This document shows positions 48,884 through 58,300 of a DNA stretch of 64,000 nt, one piece after another. Position 1 is the stretch's first letter. Every line of letters starts with the position of its first letter. The notes beneath the pieces are model-generated. The model was not told the origin of the DNA and ran no database searches. It worked only from the letters and a program-made list of their open reading frames with translations. The DNA is from Planctomycetota bacterium (GTDB lineage: Bacteria; Planctomycetota; Phycisphaerae; Phycisphaerales; UBA5793), in assembly GCA_963205185.1 (NCBI GenBank), contig CAUJHZ010000037.1, forward strand, positions 52,341-116,340. Direction: 5' to 3'. The position numbers and the translations under genes are program-made.

Positions 48884-48947
48884 ATTCCGTTGAATCCGCG
48901 GCGATTGCGCGGCGGTTCCGATCGCTCATGCCCGACTGGCCCCTGCC

Positions 48948-50492
48948 ATGCTGACGACACTCGCACCCCGACAGAACGCCCGGCAGTGGGCTTTCTTTGC
49001 CCTGCTGTTCATCCCGATCTTCGGGTTGATGTTCGTTCTGGGCGTGTTCGTCGGACGGTCCTCGGATCCCGTTTTCCCGCTCGTGCTGACCGCCGCCATC
49101 ATTGCGACCATCGCATCAATCGTCGTTCTCGGGCTCGACTTTCGGATGGGAATCTACCTCATCCTCCTGCTCACGTTGTGGGACCGGCTGCAGACTTTCG
49201 GTGAACAGGGCAAAATCAGCGGCACCAAAATCGCGATCGGCATTACGATTATTTTTCTCACCGCGGCGATCCTCGCTGATCAACTCAAAGGATGGTCGCG
49301 CAAACTCGGCGATCCGCTGATCATTCTCGGCGTGCTCTACCTGATCGTCTCACTGATCGGCGTGCCATTCATGCCCCATCCTGAGCTGTCGGCTGAGTTC
49401 CTCCGCCGGCGTCTCAACGTAGTGGCGCTCATGGCGATTCTCATCCTCGCCGTCTCCGATCGCGAAGTGTTCCATCGCTGCGTTCTGTGTCTGGTCATCA
49501 GCGGCACGCTCGTGGCGTGCGCCACCGTCAGCGAGGCCCTCACCGGCAAATCGCTGCTCGAGCGCCTGGGCAAATCGATTCCGGAAGACCAGTTGAACAC
49601 GCTGGGCAGCTTCAAGGGCGCGTTGCGCATCATTGGCCCTTCGGGAGGTCCCACGTTCCACAGCCTTGCGCAGAGCCTGCCCGGCACGCTCGCTTTCGGG
49701 CTGCTGCTCTATTACCGGCAATGGTGGAAGAAGGCCCTGCTCGTGCTGTGCCTGGCCGTCATCACGTTCAACATCCTCGGCACGGGTAGTCGTGGCGGGG
49801 CGTTGGGATTTGCCGTGGCGGGCCTGCTGGTGTTCATGACTTGCCCCGTCAGGCACCGGTTCATCAAGGCAACGGTCGCGGCGCTCATTGTCTTTGCCGG
49901 CTTGACCGCCATTGCCGCGATGGACATCAACGTCGCGGCCGACCGCATTGCCAACCCCACGGAAGCCACCTCGACAATCGACCTGCGCATCGCCATGTGG
50001 AAAATGGCGCTGAACATGTGGGTCGACCATCCCCTCATCGGCGTGGGGACCAACGGCTGGGGCATCTACTACAACATCTATCGCCTGCCGAACGCTCCTT
50101 CCGCGTATCTGCGCATTCACAACGCATTCATGCAGATGCTTGCCGAGAACGGCCTGCAGGGCGTTCTGGTCTACGTTGGTTTCTACGTCGTGGCGGCCTT
50201 CGGCGCCTTCAGCGCCGCCCTGGGCACAATGGACCGCAGGCTGAAGTTCGAAGCCACCGCCATCGCGGCGACCACGTTCGGCTTCTTCGTCTTCGCCGGC
50301 ACATCAAACGTGCTTGAAAACGAACTGTACTTCATCGTCTTCGGCCTGTGCGGGGCGGCTTACCACGTCTACCGCCGCGAATGCCTGACCCGCTCCGTGC
50401 CTGAGGAAGATCGCTTGGCGCTGCAGCCTCGGCTCGCGGCCATCGCACGCCTCGAACGCCAGCAGCGGGCACGCTACGAACAGAACCCGTGA
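48948..50492 (+). CDS. O-antigen ligase/Wzy-type polymerase family protein
   Basis: This 514-residue protein has eleven or so membrane segments (for example FALLFIPIFGLMFVLGVFVG, FPLVLTAAIIATIASIVVLG, VALMAILILAVS) and a long periplasmic loop. That loop contains the Wzy_C signature region RIAMWKMALNMWVDHPLIGVGTNGWGIYYN, with HNAFMQMLAENGLQG, as in WaaL/Wzy. It joins or polymerises lipid-linked sugar repeats on the periplasmic side. The C-terminal 50 residues are cytoplasmic and basic. It overlaps the next gene by four bases (GTGA). Confidence 0.85.
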   Translation: MLTTLAPRQNARQWAFFALLFIPIFGLMFVLGVFVGRSSDPVFPLVLTAAIIATIASIVVLGLDFRMGIYLILLLTLWDRLQTFGEQGKISGTKIAIGITIIFLTAAILADQLKGWSRKLGDPLIILGVLYLIVSLIGVPFMPHPELSAEFLRRRLNVVALMAILILAVSDREVFHRCVLCLVISGTLVACATVSEALTGKSLLERLGKSIPEDQLNTLGSFKGALRIIGPSGGPTFHSLAQSLPGTLAFGLLLYYRQWWKKALLVLCLAVITFNILGTGSRGGALGFAVAGLLVFMTCPVRHRFIKATVAALIVFAGLTAIAAMDINVAADRIANPTEATSTIDLRIAMWKMALNMWVDHPLIGVGTNGWGIYYNIYRLPNAPSAYLRIHNAFMQMLAENGLQGVLVYVGFYVVAAFGAFSAALGTMDRRLKFEATAIAATTFGFFVFAGTSNVLENELYFIVFGLCGAAYHVYRRECLTRSVPEEDRLALQPRLAAIARLERQQRARYEQNP

Positions 50493-51361
50493 CGCGGACG
50501 ACTCCAAATCCGCCGGAGCCCCCGCAGTCAGGTTCGCCGCGCATGACCAGCCTCAACCATACCTTCATCTTCGTCGGTGGGCTGCATCGCAGCGGCACCT
50601 CGCTGTTTGCCAAGTGCCTCGCCGACCATCCCGCGACATCCGGCTTCCACGACACCGGTGTACCCGAAGACGAAGGCCAGCACCTGCAGACCGTCTTCCC
50701 CCGCGCCAGCCGCTACGGCGGGCCGGGAGGATTCGGCTTCGCGCCGCAGATGCATCTCACCGAGGCTTCGCCCGAGGTCACCGACGCCAATCGCGCCAAA
50801 CTCTGGCAGGAGTGGTCGCGCCACTGGGACGTGAGCCGCACGCACCTCGTCGAAAAGTCGCCGCCCAATCTCATCAAGTCCCGCTTCCTTCAGGCGATGT
50901 TTCCCAATTCGCTGTTCGTGTTCATCCTCCGCCACCCGGTCGCCGTCGCGGGCGCCACGAAGAAGTGGAAACGCCGGACTCCGCTGCACCGGCTCGTAGA
51001 GCACTGGATCGTGTGCCACGAGATCATGCTCAGCGACCTGCCGCACCTCGAGCGCTTCACGATCTTCCACTATGAAGACTTCGTCGCCCAGCCGCGTCGC
51101 GTTCTCGACAGAACCTTCCGGTTCCTCGGCCTGGAGCCCGCAGCGGCCACGCGCGAGATCCGCAGCAACGTGAACGACTCGTATCTGGCGCAGTGGGAGG
51201 CGTGGCGCCAGGAGTTTTTCGCCGGCCGCAGCATCCGCAAAGCCGAGCGTCTCTACGAGCAGCGGCTCAACAAACTCGGCTACAGCCTCTGCGAGCCGCG
51301 GCGCGAGGTTCGCAGCGACTGGTCGCTCGAGTCGCAACCGCTGGAATCAGCCGCCACCTGA
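50489..51361 (+). CDS. Sulfotransferase
   Basis: This protein of about 290 residues transfers sulfate from PAPS. The 5'-phosphosulfate-binding loop is GGLHRSGTSLFAKCL (residues 31-45), and the 3'-phosphate-binding element is FVFILRHPVAVAGATKKW. Its place within the polysaccharide cluster suggests it sulfates the polymer. Either the GTG at 50489, overlapping the previous stop, or the ATG at 50543 (MTSLNHTFIFV) may be the start. Homologues usually begin close to the PAPS loop, which favours the latter. Confidence 0.88.
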   Translation: MTRTTPNPPEPPQSGSPRMTSLNHTFIFVGGLHRSGTSLFAKCLADHPATSGFHDTGVPEDEGQHLQTVFPRASRYGGPGGFGFAPQMHLTEASPEVTDANRAKLWQEWSRHWDVSRTHLVEKSPPNLIKSRFLQAMFPNSLFVFILRHPVAVAGATKKWKRRTPLHRLVEHWIVCHEIMLSDLPHLERFTIFHYEDFVAQPRRVLDRTFRFLGLEPAAATREIRSNVNDSYLAQWEAWRQEFFAGRSIRKAERLYEQRLNKLGYSLCEPRREVRSDWSLESQPLESAAT

Positions 51362-51467
51362 GCCGTTTTCTCAAGACGGCGCAGGTTTGCTACGATCGTC
51401 AGAAACTGGGAGGCCCGGCGCTGCGAACCGTGGTGGTCCACCGCCGCTTCCCGAGACGACGCCGCAC

Positions 51468-53096
51468 ATGACCTCACCGCGCGAACAACCTCGACTGCTT
51501 CTGCTCGGCTCGCCGGGCGAGGCTCCTTCGCCCCGCCTGAACCGGTCGAAGCCCGGTCGCGTGCGCCGCGCCGTTTCGTACACGTTCAACTCGATGCGGA
51601 CCCAGCCCCTGCTCACGCTGGCAGTCGCGGCGTTCTGCATCATCGCCGGTCTCACCCACCTCTGGGCGTCGCAGCCATACTGGGTCGTCTCGCCGGAGTA
51701 CCGCATCGGCAGCCTCGAAAATGATCCGAGCCCGTCGCAAGTTCGCGTCGAGATTGACCCCGGCGAGTTGCGCGACCTGCTCGTCTCCGAGCCGATCGTG
51801 CGCGAAGTCACGCAGGAACTGGCGGCGATGGACGATGAAAGGGGCATCGCGGTCACCGGTCCCTGGCGCCAGGCCGGGATTGGCGCCTGGCGCTGGATGC
51901 GCTCCCTTCCTGGCCGCGCAGCCGCAGCGGTCGGGATCGGCGGCTCTGAAGAATCGAGCGAGTCGGCGCCGCTCGTCGTCAGTGCGCCGCGGGGCGACGA
52001 AACCGGCGGCGTCGTGCGCATCGAAATCCGGGCCACCTCGCCGCGCCTGGCCGAACTGGCGCCATCGCTGCTGCTCGATCGCGTGCGCGATCTCCTGCTG
52101 CGCGAAGAGCGGTCGCGCACGCTGGGCCGCGCCGAGGAGCTCAAGCCGCTGCGCGATGAAGCCGCCCAACGGTGGAGCGACGCCAGCGCCGCCGTCGCCG
52201 ACTACCGGCTCGAAATCGGTCGGCATGATCCGGCGGAGAGCGCCCGTGAACTCCAGTCCCGGCTCATCAAGACCCGGGGCGACCGGGCAGACCTGGAAAC
52301 CGACCTGCGCGAAGCGGAAGCCAACCGCATCGACATCACGGCCAAGATGCAGCAGGCTCAGGTGGAGCAGACCACGCGCGTCGTCGTGGAGCAGAACCAG
52401 CGCGTGCAGCAACTCAAGAACGAGATCAGCACCCTCGAATCGAAATACGCCGCCGACCTGGCCGTCAAGACGCCCAAGCACCAGGACATGGTCCGCCTCC
52501 GCCTCGAGATCGAGAGCAAGAAGCGCGATCTGAACAACGAGGAACTCCTCGTCATCCGCGAGAAGGTGCAGGAGCCGAGCATGGAGTACGTCGGGCTGCT
52601 CGAGCGCCAGGCGCAGAACAACCGGCAACTCGTCACGCTCGCCGGCCGCGAACTCGGGCTGGCTGAAACCGAATCACTGTTGCAGTCGCAACTGGTGGAA
52701 GCCATGAAGATGGCCCAGCAGATGGATGTTCTGCTCAGCGCGCGAGCCGCCGCGGAGTCTTCGCTCCGACAGGTCGAGGATGAACTCTCCCGCCTCGAAG
52801 CGCGCCTCACCAGCGTCGCGCTGTTCTCGCAGGTTACCCTCTGGGGCCGGGCCAAGGTGGCAGACCCCGCCACGCCGGACGAACCCAACGCGCCGATGCA
52901 CCTCTTGGTTACGGCCCTGATTGCCGCCGTGCTCGCCATGGCCGTGCCCGTCGCCCGCAGCCTGGCTCGATCCAGACTCATCGCTCCCTGGCAGATCGAG
53001 CAGATGGCCGAGACGCTCCCGGTGCAACTGGTCGGCGAACTGCCCGGGGCGACGCAGCGCCTTCTGGCGCGGCTGCCCGGCGGCGAGGGAAGGTGA
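51468..53096 (+). CDS. Wzz/GumC-type polysaccharide co-polymerase, copy 2
   Basis: This 542-residue protein has a basic N-terminus, a membrane segment (LLTLAVAAFCIIAGLTHLWA), a Wzz-like periplasmic part beginning WVVSPEYRIGS, a coiled-coil stretch of about 230-440 (QLKNEISTLESKYAADLAV and EELLVIREKVQEPSMEY), and a second membrane segment at about 477-495 (MHLLVTALIAAVLAMAV). It resembles copy 1 in layout but not closely in sequence. The start is the ATG at 51468. It overlaps the next gene by four bases (GTGA), so co-polymerase and kinase-like partner are made together. Confidence 0.8.
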   Translation: MTSPREQPRLLLLGSPGEAPSPRLNRSKPGRVRRAVSYTFNSMRTQPLLTLAVAAFCIIAGLTHLWASQPYWVVSPEYRIGSLENDPSPSQVRVEIDPGELRDLLVSEPIVREVTQELAAMDDERGIAVTGPWRQAGIGAWRWMRSLPGRAAAAVGIGGSEESSESAPLVVSAPRGDETGGVVRIEIRATSPRLAELAPSLLLDRVRDLLLREERSRTLGRAEELKPLRDEAAQRWSDASAAVADYRLEIGRHDPAESARELQSRLIKTRGDRADLETDLREAEANRIDITAKMQQAQVEQTTRVVVEQNQRVQQLKNEISTLESKYAADLAVKTPKHQDMVRLRLEIESKKRDLNNEELLVIREKVQEPSMEYVGLLERQAQNNRQLVTLAGRELGLAETESLLQSQLVEAMKMAQQMDVLLSARAAAESSLRQVEDELSRLEARLTSVALFSQVTLWGRAKVADPATPDEPNAPMHLLVTALIAAVLAMAVPVARSLARSRLIAPWQIEQMAETLPVQLVGELPGATQRLLARLPGGEGR

Positions 53097-53851
53097 CGCC
53101 AGCAATGGACGACACGCGCGCCATCGTCAGCCGCCCGCCCGACGCTATCGCCGCGTCACGTCCCCGCTGGCTCTATCGCCGGCTTGATGCCGCGGCCTCG
53201 CCGCATTCATTGGGCCGCCTCCGACCGCTGGTGCGGCACATCGCCGCCGAACCGGAGGACTCGCGGCTCTTTGCCCGATACGCGCGCATGGCCCAGCAGA
53301 TCAAAGGCGAGCATCCCGGCGACACGCTCGCCGTCGGCGTGACCACCGCGCCAACGCGCGGCAACGGCCATTCCGCCACCGCGCTGGCGCTCGCCGGCCT
53401 GTGGGCCCGCTGGGAATACTCCACGCTTCTTGTCGAGGTGGGCGGCCGTTGCTGCGAAACCGGCCGGCGCCTGAATCGCACGGTGCCCAGGATCGCCGAT
53501 CTGCTCACCGCCATCGAGTGCGGCCAGCACCTGCCGATGCCCCAGCCGATTTCGCCGAACCTCCCGAATCTTGATGTTCTGGCTGATTTGGGCCGATTCT
53601 CGCTGCCGCGCCTGGCCGACTCGGGCCTGCTGCGCGACTTCAACGCCGCGTTGCGCGAGCGCTACCAGCGCATCGTCTGGTCGCTGCCTGCGGTGGGCCC
53701 GGGCTGGAGCGTGGCGATGCTTGGCGAGGTGCTCGATCGCATCGTTCTTTCGATGCGCCCAGGCCGAACCGATCGCCGTACGGTGGAAAGTCTGGCCACC
53801 GAAGTAGCCGATCTGAATCTGCATCCCGTTCAACTGATCTGGCATCGGTGA
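53093..53851 (+). CDS. Degenerate BY-kinase (CpsD/Wzc-like) protein, copy 2
   Basis: This 252-residue protein has ARYARMAQQIKGEHPGDTLAVGVTTAPTRGNGHSATALALAGL. The Walker A lysine is replaced by His (RGNGHSAT), and the A'-like strand reads LLVEVGGR with Glu instead of Asp. There is no tyrosine tail. It aligns position by position with copy 1 (ALAALWGRW versus ALAGLWARW), and both end in an IW dipeptide followed by two residues. It is coupled to co-polymerase copy 2 at the 5' side and to the glycosyltransferase at the 3' side (GTGA both times). ATP binding is doubtful. Confidence 0.65.
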   Translation: MTPAMDDTRAIVSRPPDAIAASRPRWLYRRLDAAASPHSLGRLRPLVRHIAAEPEDSRLFARYARMAQQIKGEHPGDTLAVGVTTAPTRGNGHSATALALAGLWARWEYSTLLVEVGGRCCETGRRLNRTVPRIADLLTAIECGQHLPMPQPISPNLPNLDVLADLGRFSLPRLADSGLLRDFNAALRERYQRIVWSLPAVGPGWSVAMLGEVLDRIVLSMRPGRTDRRTVESLATEVADLNLHPVQLIWHR

Positions 53852-55041
53852 CACCACCCGTGACCTCACCTGCTCCACAGTGCTCTGAAGCGAGAGGCGC
53901 GCCGGCCTCGATCCCGCCGCCGCAGTTTCAGGGCAGCGTTGTGCATCTGCTGCTGGGCACGGAAGGCGGCGGCATCATCACGGCCATTGTGCAGTGGGCG
54001 CCGCTGCTCATCGAAGCCGGCTGGCCGTTGCGGTTCGTGCTGCTGTCCGAATCGAAGGCCGCTGAAATGCTCCGGGCCGCCGGGCTGCAGGTGGAGATCA
54101 TCCGCGTCAGCCGCCTCGGCCGCTTCACGCGCCTGGCGCGCGAACTGGCCGCTCTCCACCCCGCCGTCATTCACTGCCACAACCCTTCCGCGCACCTGAT
54201 GGCGATGACCGCGCGGCGACGACTGCACGCGCGAGTGGCGCGCACGGTTCACGCCGACATGTTTCACGAGATGCGCGGCACCCAGCCCCCGTGGAAAATA
54301 TGGCTGTGGAAACAGACGATGCGCCGCATCCTGCCCCGCACCGATCTGCTTACCGTGGTCAGTCCTCATCTCATCGAGTTGCTTCCCGGCATCCGCGGCG
54401 ACGATCGGTTCGTCAAGGTCATGCCCAATGGTTTCGATCCCGACGCGCTGCAGCGCGATCAGACGCCGCTGCCCGAGGAAATCGACCAGTGGCTCGGCAC
54501 AGCGCCCGTCGTGCTGGCGATGGGCCGGCTGGTTGCGGTCAAGAACTTTGAGATGCTCCTCCGCGCCTGGGCCCACGTCGTTCGTGAAGTTCCGGAAGCC
54601 AAACTCATACTCGCCGGTTCGGGCCCGCAGGAAGCGATGCTTCGGTTGCTCGTGGACGAACTGGGCATCGGAGGCAGCGCCCGGCTCATCGGGTGGATCG
54701 ACTCGGTCGCGCCCTGGCTGCGGCGGGCCCATGTCGTGGCCATCTCCAGCCGCAGCGAATGCTGCCCAATGCTGGTGTTCGAAGCCATGGCGGCAGGTAA
54801 GGCGATCGTGGCCACCGAGGTGGGTGGGATTCCCTTCCTTGTCAAACATCGACGCGAGGCGCTGCTCGTGCCGGACCAGCAGCAGCACGCCTTTGCGGCT
54901 GCGCTTGCAGCGGTGCTCTCCGACCCGACCGAGGCCGCGGCGATGGGGCGCCGAGCACGAGAAACTCTGCTCGCCAGATACGATCAGCATGTCGTTGCCG
55001 CACAAATGGCGGATGCATACAGCGCTCTCGGCCTGCGATAG
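53848..55041 (+). CDS. Family 4 glycosyltransferase
   Basis: This 397-residue GT-B enzyme adds a sugar from a nucleotide donor. The N-terminal acceptor half has VVHLLLGTEGGGIITAIVQWAPLL. The C-terminal donor-binding half has VVLAMGRLVAVKNFEMLLRAW, LILAGSGPQEAMLRLLV and the EX7E element SSRSECCPMLVFEAMAAGK with AIVATEVGGIPF. It is the last gene of the coupled polysaccharide string. Initiating transferase, flippase and outer-membrane exporter genes are not in the window. Confidence 0.93.
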   Translation: MTPPVTSPAPQCSEARGAPASIPPPQFQGSVVHLLLGTEGGGIITAIVQWAPLLIEAGWPLRFVLLSESKAAEMLRAAGLQVEIIRVSRLGRFTRLARELAALHPAVIHCHNPSAHLMAMTARRRLHARVARTVHADMFHEMRGTQPPWKIWLWKQTMRRILPRTDLLTVVSPHLIELLPGIRGDDRFVKVMPNGFDPDALQRDQTPLPEEIDQWLGTAPVVLAMGRLVAVKNFEMLLRAWAHVVREVPEAKLILAGSGPQEAMLRLLVDELGIGGSARLIGWIDSVAPWLRRAHVVAISSRSECCPMLVFEAMAAGKAIVATEVGGIPFLVKHRREALLVPDQQQHAFAAALAAVLSDPTEAAAMGRRARETLLARYDQHVVAAQMADAYSALGLR

Positions 55042-55098
55042 TGGAACAAACGCACCGGGCGCGCGTCTCGGACACACGCACACGGCTATCTTCCAGCA

Positions 55099-55112
55099 TG
55101 GACCGCGGTCCA
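55099..55112. promoter_or_regulatory. Perfect 14-base palindrome upstream of the GH-like gene
   Basis: TGGACCGCGGTCCA is a perfect palindrome 25 bases before the start codon. It could be an operator site, but one occurrence in GC-rich DNA is weak evidence. Confidence 0.25.
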
Positions 55113-55137
55113 CCTGACTCGAACTCCGGAGAACACG

Positions 55138-56247
55138 ATGTTCGCTCGAATGATCTCACCTGGCGCGATTGCTCTTGCCTCCGCGATGCTGGCGGGCGTC
55201 GCCTGCGTTCACGGGCAACCGGCCACTCAGCCCCCAGCTTCCGCCCAGACCAGCCCGGCCGACCCCGCACAGACTTCTGGACCCGAACTTTGGATCCACG
55301 GCATCGGCGATCCGCAGAGGCTCACCGGCGTCTCGGCAGGAGGCGTGCGCCTCATTCTTAACGTGCGCAAGGATCTCCAGATGGCGGCCATGCGCCGGCG
55401 CGTCGGGCGCCTCGCGGACGAGGGTCTCGGGCTGGTTATCACGATCCGATGGCAGGATCCCAACATCCGCAAGAAGCCGGTCAAACTCGATGCCGCCCCG
55501 ACTCCCGCCGAGGCCAAGGAAGCGGCGGATACCCTGCTGGCTCTGCTCAACTCACCCGAAGCCACGCGAATGGGCGGCGGACTCTGGGTCCAGTTCTACA
55601 ACGAAGTCGCCGGCGGGCCGGGCACCATCATGCCCGATCAGGCGGATGGACTTTACGACTTTGCAACAGCCACAGCGGCGAGGATTCGCAGCGAAGCCCC
55701 GCACGTCAAGATTGTCGGCCCCGCGCTTACTGGCCTCGACCCTCTCGATTCGCCGCAACCCGAAGGGAGCACCGGCGAATTGCGGCGGCAGGGACTGCTG
55801 CGGGCGATCCAGTGGTCCATCAACAACGCCGATGCGATCGACATCCATCTGCACTGCACCGGTGGCGAGGACGTCGCTCACCAACTGACTCAACTGCGCG
55901 AGGCGCTCAAGCGGGAGGGCAAGCCCGATTTCCCGCTCGTGGCGCTCGAGTGGAGCCCGGCTCATTTCCCGCATCGGACTGATGACCTGGCAGGCGCCCA
56001 GCAGGCGATGCGGGATATGTATGCGGCGATGGCGGAGCAGGAAGTCCGGATCGCCGCGTACGCCGCGTTTGCCGACACGGCTCTCAAGGACACCTATGAA
56101 TGGGCCAATCTGTGGGACGCCAACGGCAGGCCGCATGAGCCGTTCTTTTCGGTGTACAAACAACTGGCGCAGCGCGGCGCCGGTGGCGATACCCCCGCCG
56201 ACGCACCGGCGGACGATCAGCCGGAGTCGGAGGACGCCGGCGGATAA
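55138..56247 (+). CDS. Secreted clan GH-A-like glycoside hydrolase candidate, copy 1
   Basis: This 369-residue protein has a signal peptide (ISPGAIALASAMLAGVACVHG). The core reads like a TIM barrel with LWVQFYNEVAGGPGTIMPD (Asn-Glu at the end of strand 4, the clan GH-A acid/base position) and FPLVALEWSPAHFPH (Glu at strand 7, the nucleophile position), then YEWANLWDANGRP. The family is not known to me. It shares this pattern with the protein at 58301-59425. Next to a polysaccharide cluster, it may trim or release the polymer, as PslG does in Pseudomonas; this role is inferred. Confidence 0.6.
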   Translation: MFARMISPGAIALASAMLAGVACVHGQPATQPPASAQTSPADPAQTSGPELWIHGIGDPQRLTGVSAGGVRLILNVRKDLQMAAMRRRVGRLADEGLGLVITIRWQDPNIRKKPVKLDAAPTPAEAKEAADTLLALLNSPEATRMGGGLWVQFYNEVAGGPGTIMPDQADGLYDFATATAARIRSEAPHVKIVGPALTGLDPLDSPQPEGSTGELRRQGLLRAIQWSINNADAIDIHLHCTGGEDVAHQLTQLREALKREGKPDFPLVALEWSPAHFPHRTDDLAGAQQAMRDMYAAMAEQEVRIAAYAAFADTALKDTYEWANLWDANGRPHEPFFSVYKQLAQRGAGGDTPADAPADDQPESEDAGG

Positions 56248-56594
56248 CCGGCGACCGATCACGTACATATGGACGTTCAGTGGGCGGCCTTCACGGAGCG
56301 AGGATGGGCGGCCTTTGCCGACTGCGCCCGTGGATTGCGCCAGAATGACCGATTGCAGGGACGAATCCGGCGCTTTGGCCACATGATCCGCCTCCGCGGC
56401 TTGCTCCCGGCCGGATCGGGATTACACTCGTGACAGAACGGCGATCTGCCTGCACCGGGCGGCCGCCCCGCAATGACAGTACGCAACACCGGACCGGCTG
56501 CGCGACCCGTGCACGGCTCGTGCGAGCCGGGAGTGCTCCGGGGGAGCCGGTGCCGCAGCGCGGACCGCAAAACAGGGAGTGAGGAGAAGTGAGC
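56248..56594. other. Intergenic region before the propeller gene
   Basis: This is 347 bases without a gene. It contains a near-direct repeat of TGGGCGGCCTT around 56280 and 56308, a candidate promoter at 56401-56428, and a GC-rich region with short inverted repeats (around 56510-56560). Nothing else is recognised. Confidence 0.4.
56401..56428 (+). promoter_or_regulatory. Possible sigma-70 promoter for the propeller gene
   Basis: TTGCTC (56401-56406), 16 bases, TACACT (56423-56428): the same -10 and spacing as the candidate before rpsP. Confidence 0.35.
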
Positions 56595-58220
56595 ATGAAG
56601 GCGATGAGCAGACCCATCTTCGGAGCCCTGCTGGTGCTTGGCGCGGCGGCGTCCGCCTGTCTGGCGCAGCACACCGTGCTGGTCACGGAATACGCCAACG
56701 GCAATCAGACCGACGATCAGTCGCGCGAGCCCTCCATCTCGGAGGATGGTCGCTTCGTGTGTTTCGAATCCCGCGACGCGTTCGTTCCCGAAGACGACAA
56801 CAACTACTGGGACATCTACGTCAAGGACATGCAGACCGGCGAGATCAAACTCTGCAGCCGCAACACCGGCGGCGTCGTGGGCAATGGATTCAGCACAATG
56901 GCCCAGATCTCCGGCGACGGAAAGATCGTCTGCTACATGAGCACGGCGATCAACCTCGTCCCCAATGACACGAACGACCAGTGGGACTACTTCGTCCATG
57001 ACCTGGCGACGCGCGTCACCACGCGCATCAGTGTGACGTCAAGCGGACAGCAGCAGAACGGCGGCGCCAACTGCGAATGCCGCGTCTACAAGTTCCCGGC
57101 GCTTTCCTACGACGGAAAACTGATCGCCTTTCAGACCAACGCGAGCAATCTCGATCCGAACGACCACAACGAACTGTCCGACATCTACCAGCACAACCGC
57201 ACCACGGGCCAGACCGTCCGCGTGAGCGTGGCGCATGACGGCGGCGACACCGACGGCAGTTCGTTCGTGCGCAACTGCTCGCCCGACGGCCGCTTCATCG
57301 TCTTCTACAGCACGGCTGAGAACATCGATCCCAACGACACGAACGGCGTCCGCGACATCTTCATCCGCGACATGCAGCGCGGCATCACTGAGCGCGTCAG
57401 CGTCCGCACCGACGGCGGCCAGACGAACGACATCAGCGAAGCGCCAGATGTTTCCGCGGACGGCCGCTACGTCGCCTTCGCGTCTCTGGCCACCAATCTC
57501 GTGCCCAACGACACGAACGGCGTCTGGGACGTGTTCCTGCACGATCGCGTGCTGCACACCACCGAGCGCATCAGCGTCCGCACGGACGGCGTGGAAGGCA
57601 ACGGCTACAGCCGGCACCCCTCGATCTCCAACGACGGCCGGTGGATCACCTTCCATTCGCTGGCGACGAACTTCGTGCGCGGTGACCACAACAACTGGCG
57701 CGATACGTTCCTCCACGACATGCTGACCGGCGAAACCGTCTACATGAGCGGCGGCCCGATGGGAATCGGCGATAAGCCAAGCCTCGACGCATTCATCTCG
57801 GGAGACGGCAAGTGGGTCGTCTTCGATAGCGTCGCGACCAACCTTGTGCCCGGCGACAACAACAACAACCGCGACGTGTTCCGGGTTGAGCGCTTCGGCG
57901 ATCAACTCACGCTTGCAGGACCCGATCCGGGCCAGGTGGACACGATCAACCGGTGGGAAGTGACGGGCCTTTCGCCCGGAGCAGGTGTGCTGCTCGTCTT
58001 CGACCTGCGCTCGGGCAGCGCGCCCGTGGAGGGATGCCCGATGATCAACCTCAATCTGGCTCAGCCCAAACTGGTGGGCGGCGCCTACGCCAACGCCCAC
58101 GGCACCGCGGTCATCAAGCGATTCGTGTCGGCGGCTGCCTCCGGCCGCACCATCCGCTGCCAGGCGTATTCGCAGACCAACTGCACGCGCAGCAACGTCG
58201 TCGCGTTCACCTTCCCCTGA
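56595..58220 (+). CDS. Secreted TolB/PD40-type beta-propeller protein
   Basis: This protein of about 541 residues has a signal peptide (MSRPIFGALLVLGAAASACLAQ). Six or seven repeats of about 55 residues follow with the pattern SADGRYVAFASLATNLVPNDTNGVWDVFLHD, typical of WD40-like PD40/TolB propellers, and then a C-terminal beta domain of about 110 residues (LTLAGPDPGQVDTINRWEVTG). It is probably a periplasmic or surface binding protein. Repeats with NDTN/GDNN loops are rich in Asp and Asn and may bind calcium. The ATG at 56595 with GAGGAG upstream is preferred over a GTG six bases earlier. Confidence 0.82.
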   Translation: MKAMSRPIFGALLVLGAAASACLAQHTVLVTEYANGNQTDDQSREPSISEDGRFVCFESRDAFVPEDDNNYWDIYVKDMQTGEIKLCSRNTGGVVGNGFSTMAQISGDGKIVCYMSTAINLVPNDTNDQWDYFVHDLATRVTTRISVTSSGQQQNGGANCECRVYKFPALSYDGKLIAFQTNASNLDPNDHNELSDIYQHNRTTGQTVRVSVAHDGGDTDGSSFVRNCSPDGRFIVFYSTAENIDPNDTNGVRDIFIRDMQRGITERVSVRTDGGQTNDISEAPDVSADGRYVAFASLATNLVPNDTNGVWDVFLHDRVLHTTERISVRTDGVEGNGYSRHPSISNDGRWITFHSLATNFVRGDHNNWRDTFLHDMLTGETVYMSGGPMGIGDKPSLDAFISGDGKWVVFDSVATNLVPGDNNNNRDVFRVERFGDQLTLAGPDPGQVDTINRWEVTGLSPGAGVLLVFDLRSGSAPVEGCPMINLNLAQPKLVGGAYANAHGTAVIKRFVSAAASGRTIRCQAYSQTNCTRSNVVAFTFP

Positions 58221-58244
58221 GACTCGATCAGGGCGCCGAAATGC

Positions 58245-58273
58245 AAGGGGCCCGCGCCGTGCGCGGGTCCCTC
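58245..58273. terminator. Hairpin between convergent genes
   Basis: A 12-base stem with one G-T pair (AGGGGCCCGCGC / GCGCGGGTCCCT) and a CGT loop lies between the two converging stop codons. T-tracts are poor, so intrinsic termination is plausible but not certain. Confidence 0.5.
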
Positions 58274-58300
58274 TGCTTAGTTACGATTCGGCTTCGGCGA

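Noticed and set aside
56248..56594. Small gene in the gap before the propeller gene
   Set aside because: The open frames there have no start site or protein-like composition; several are shadows of the GH-like gene end.
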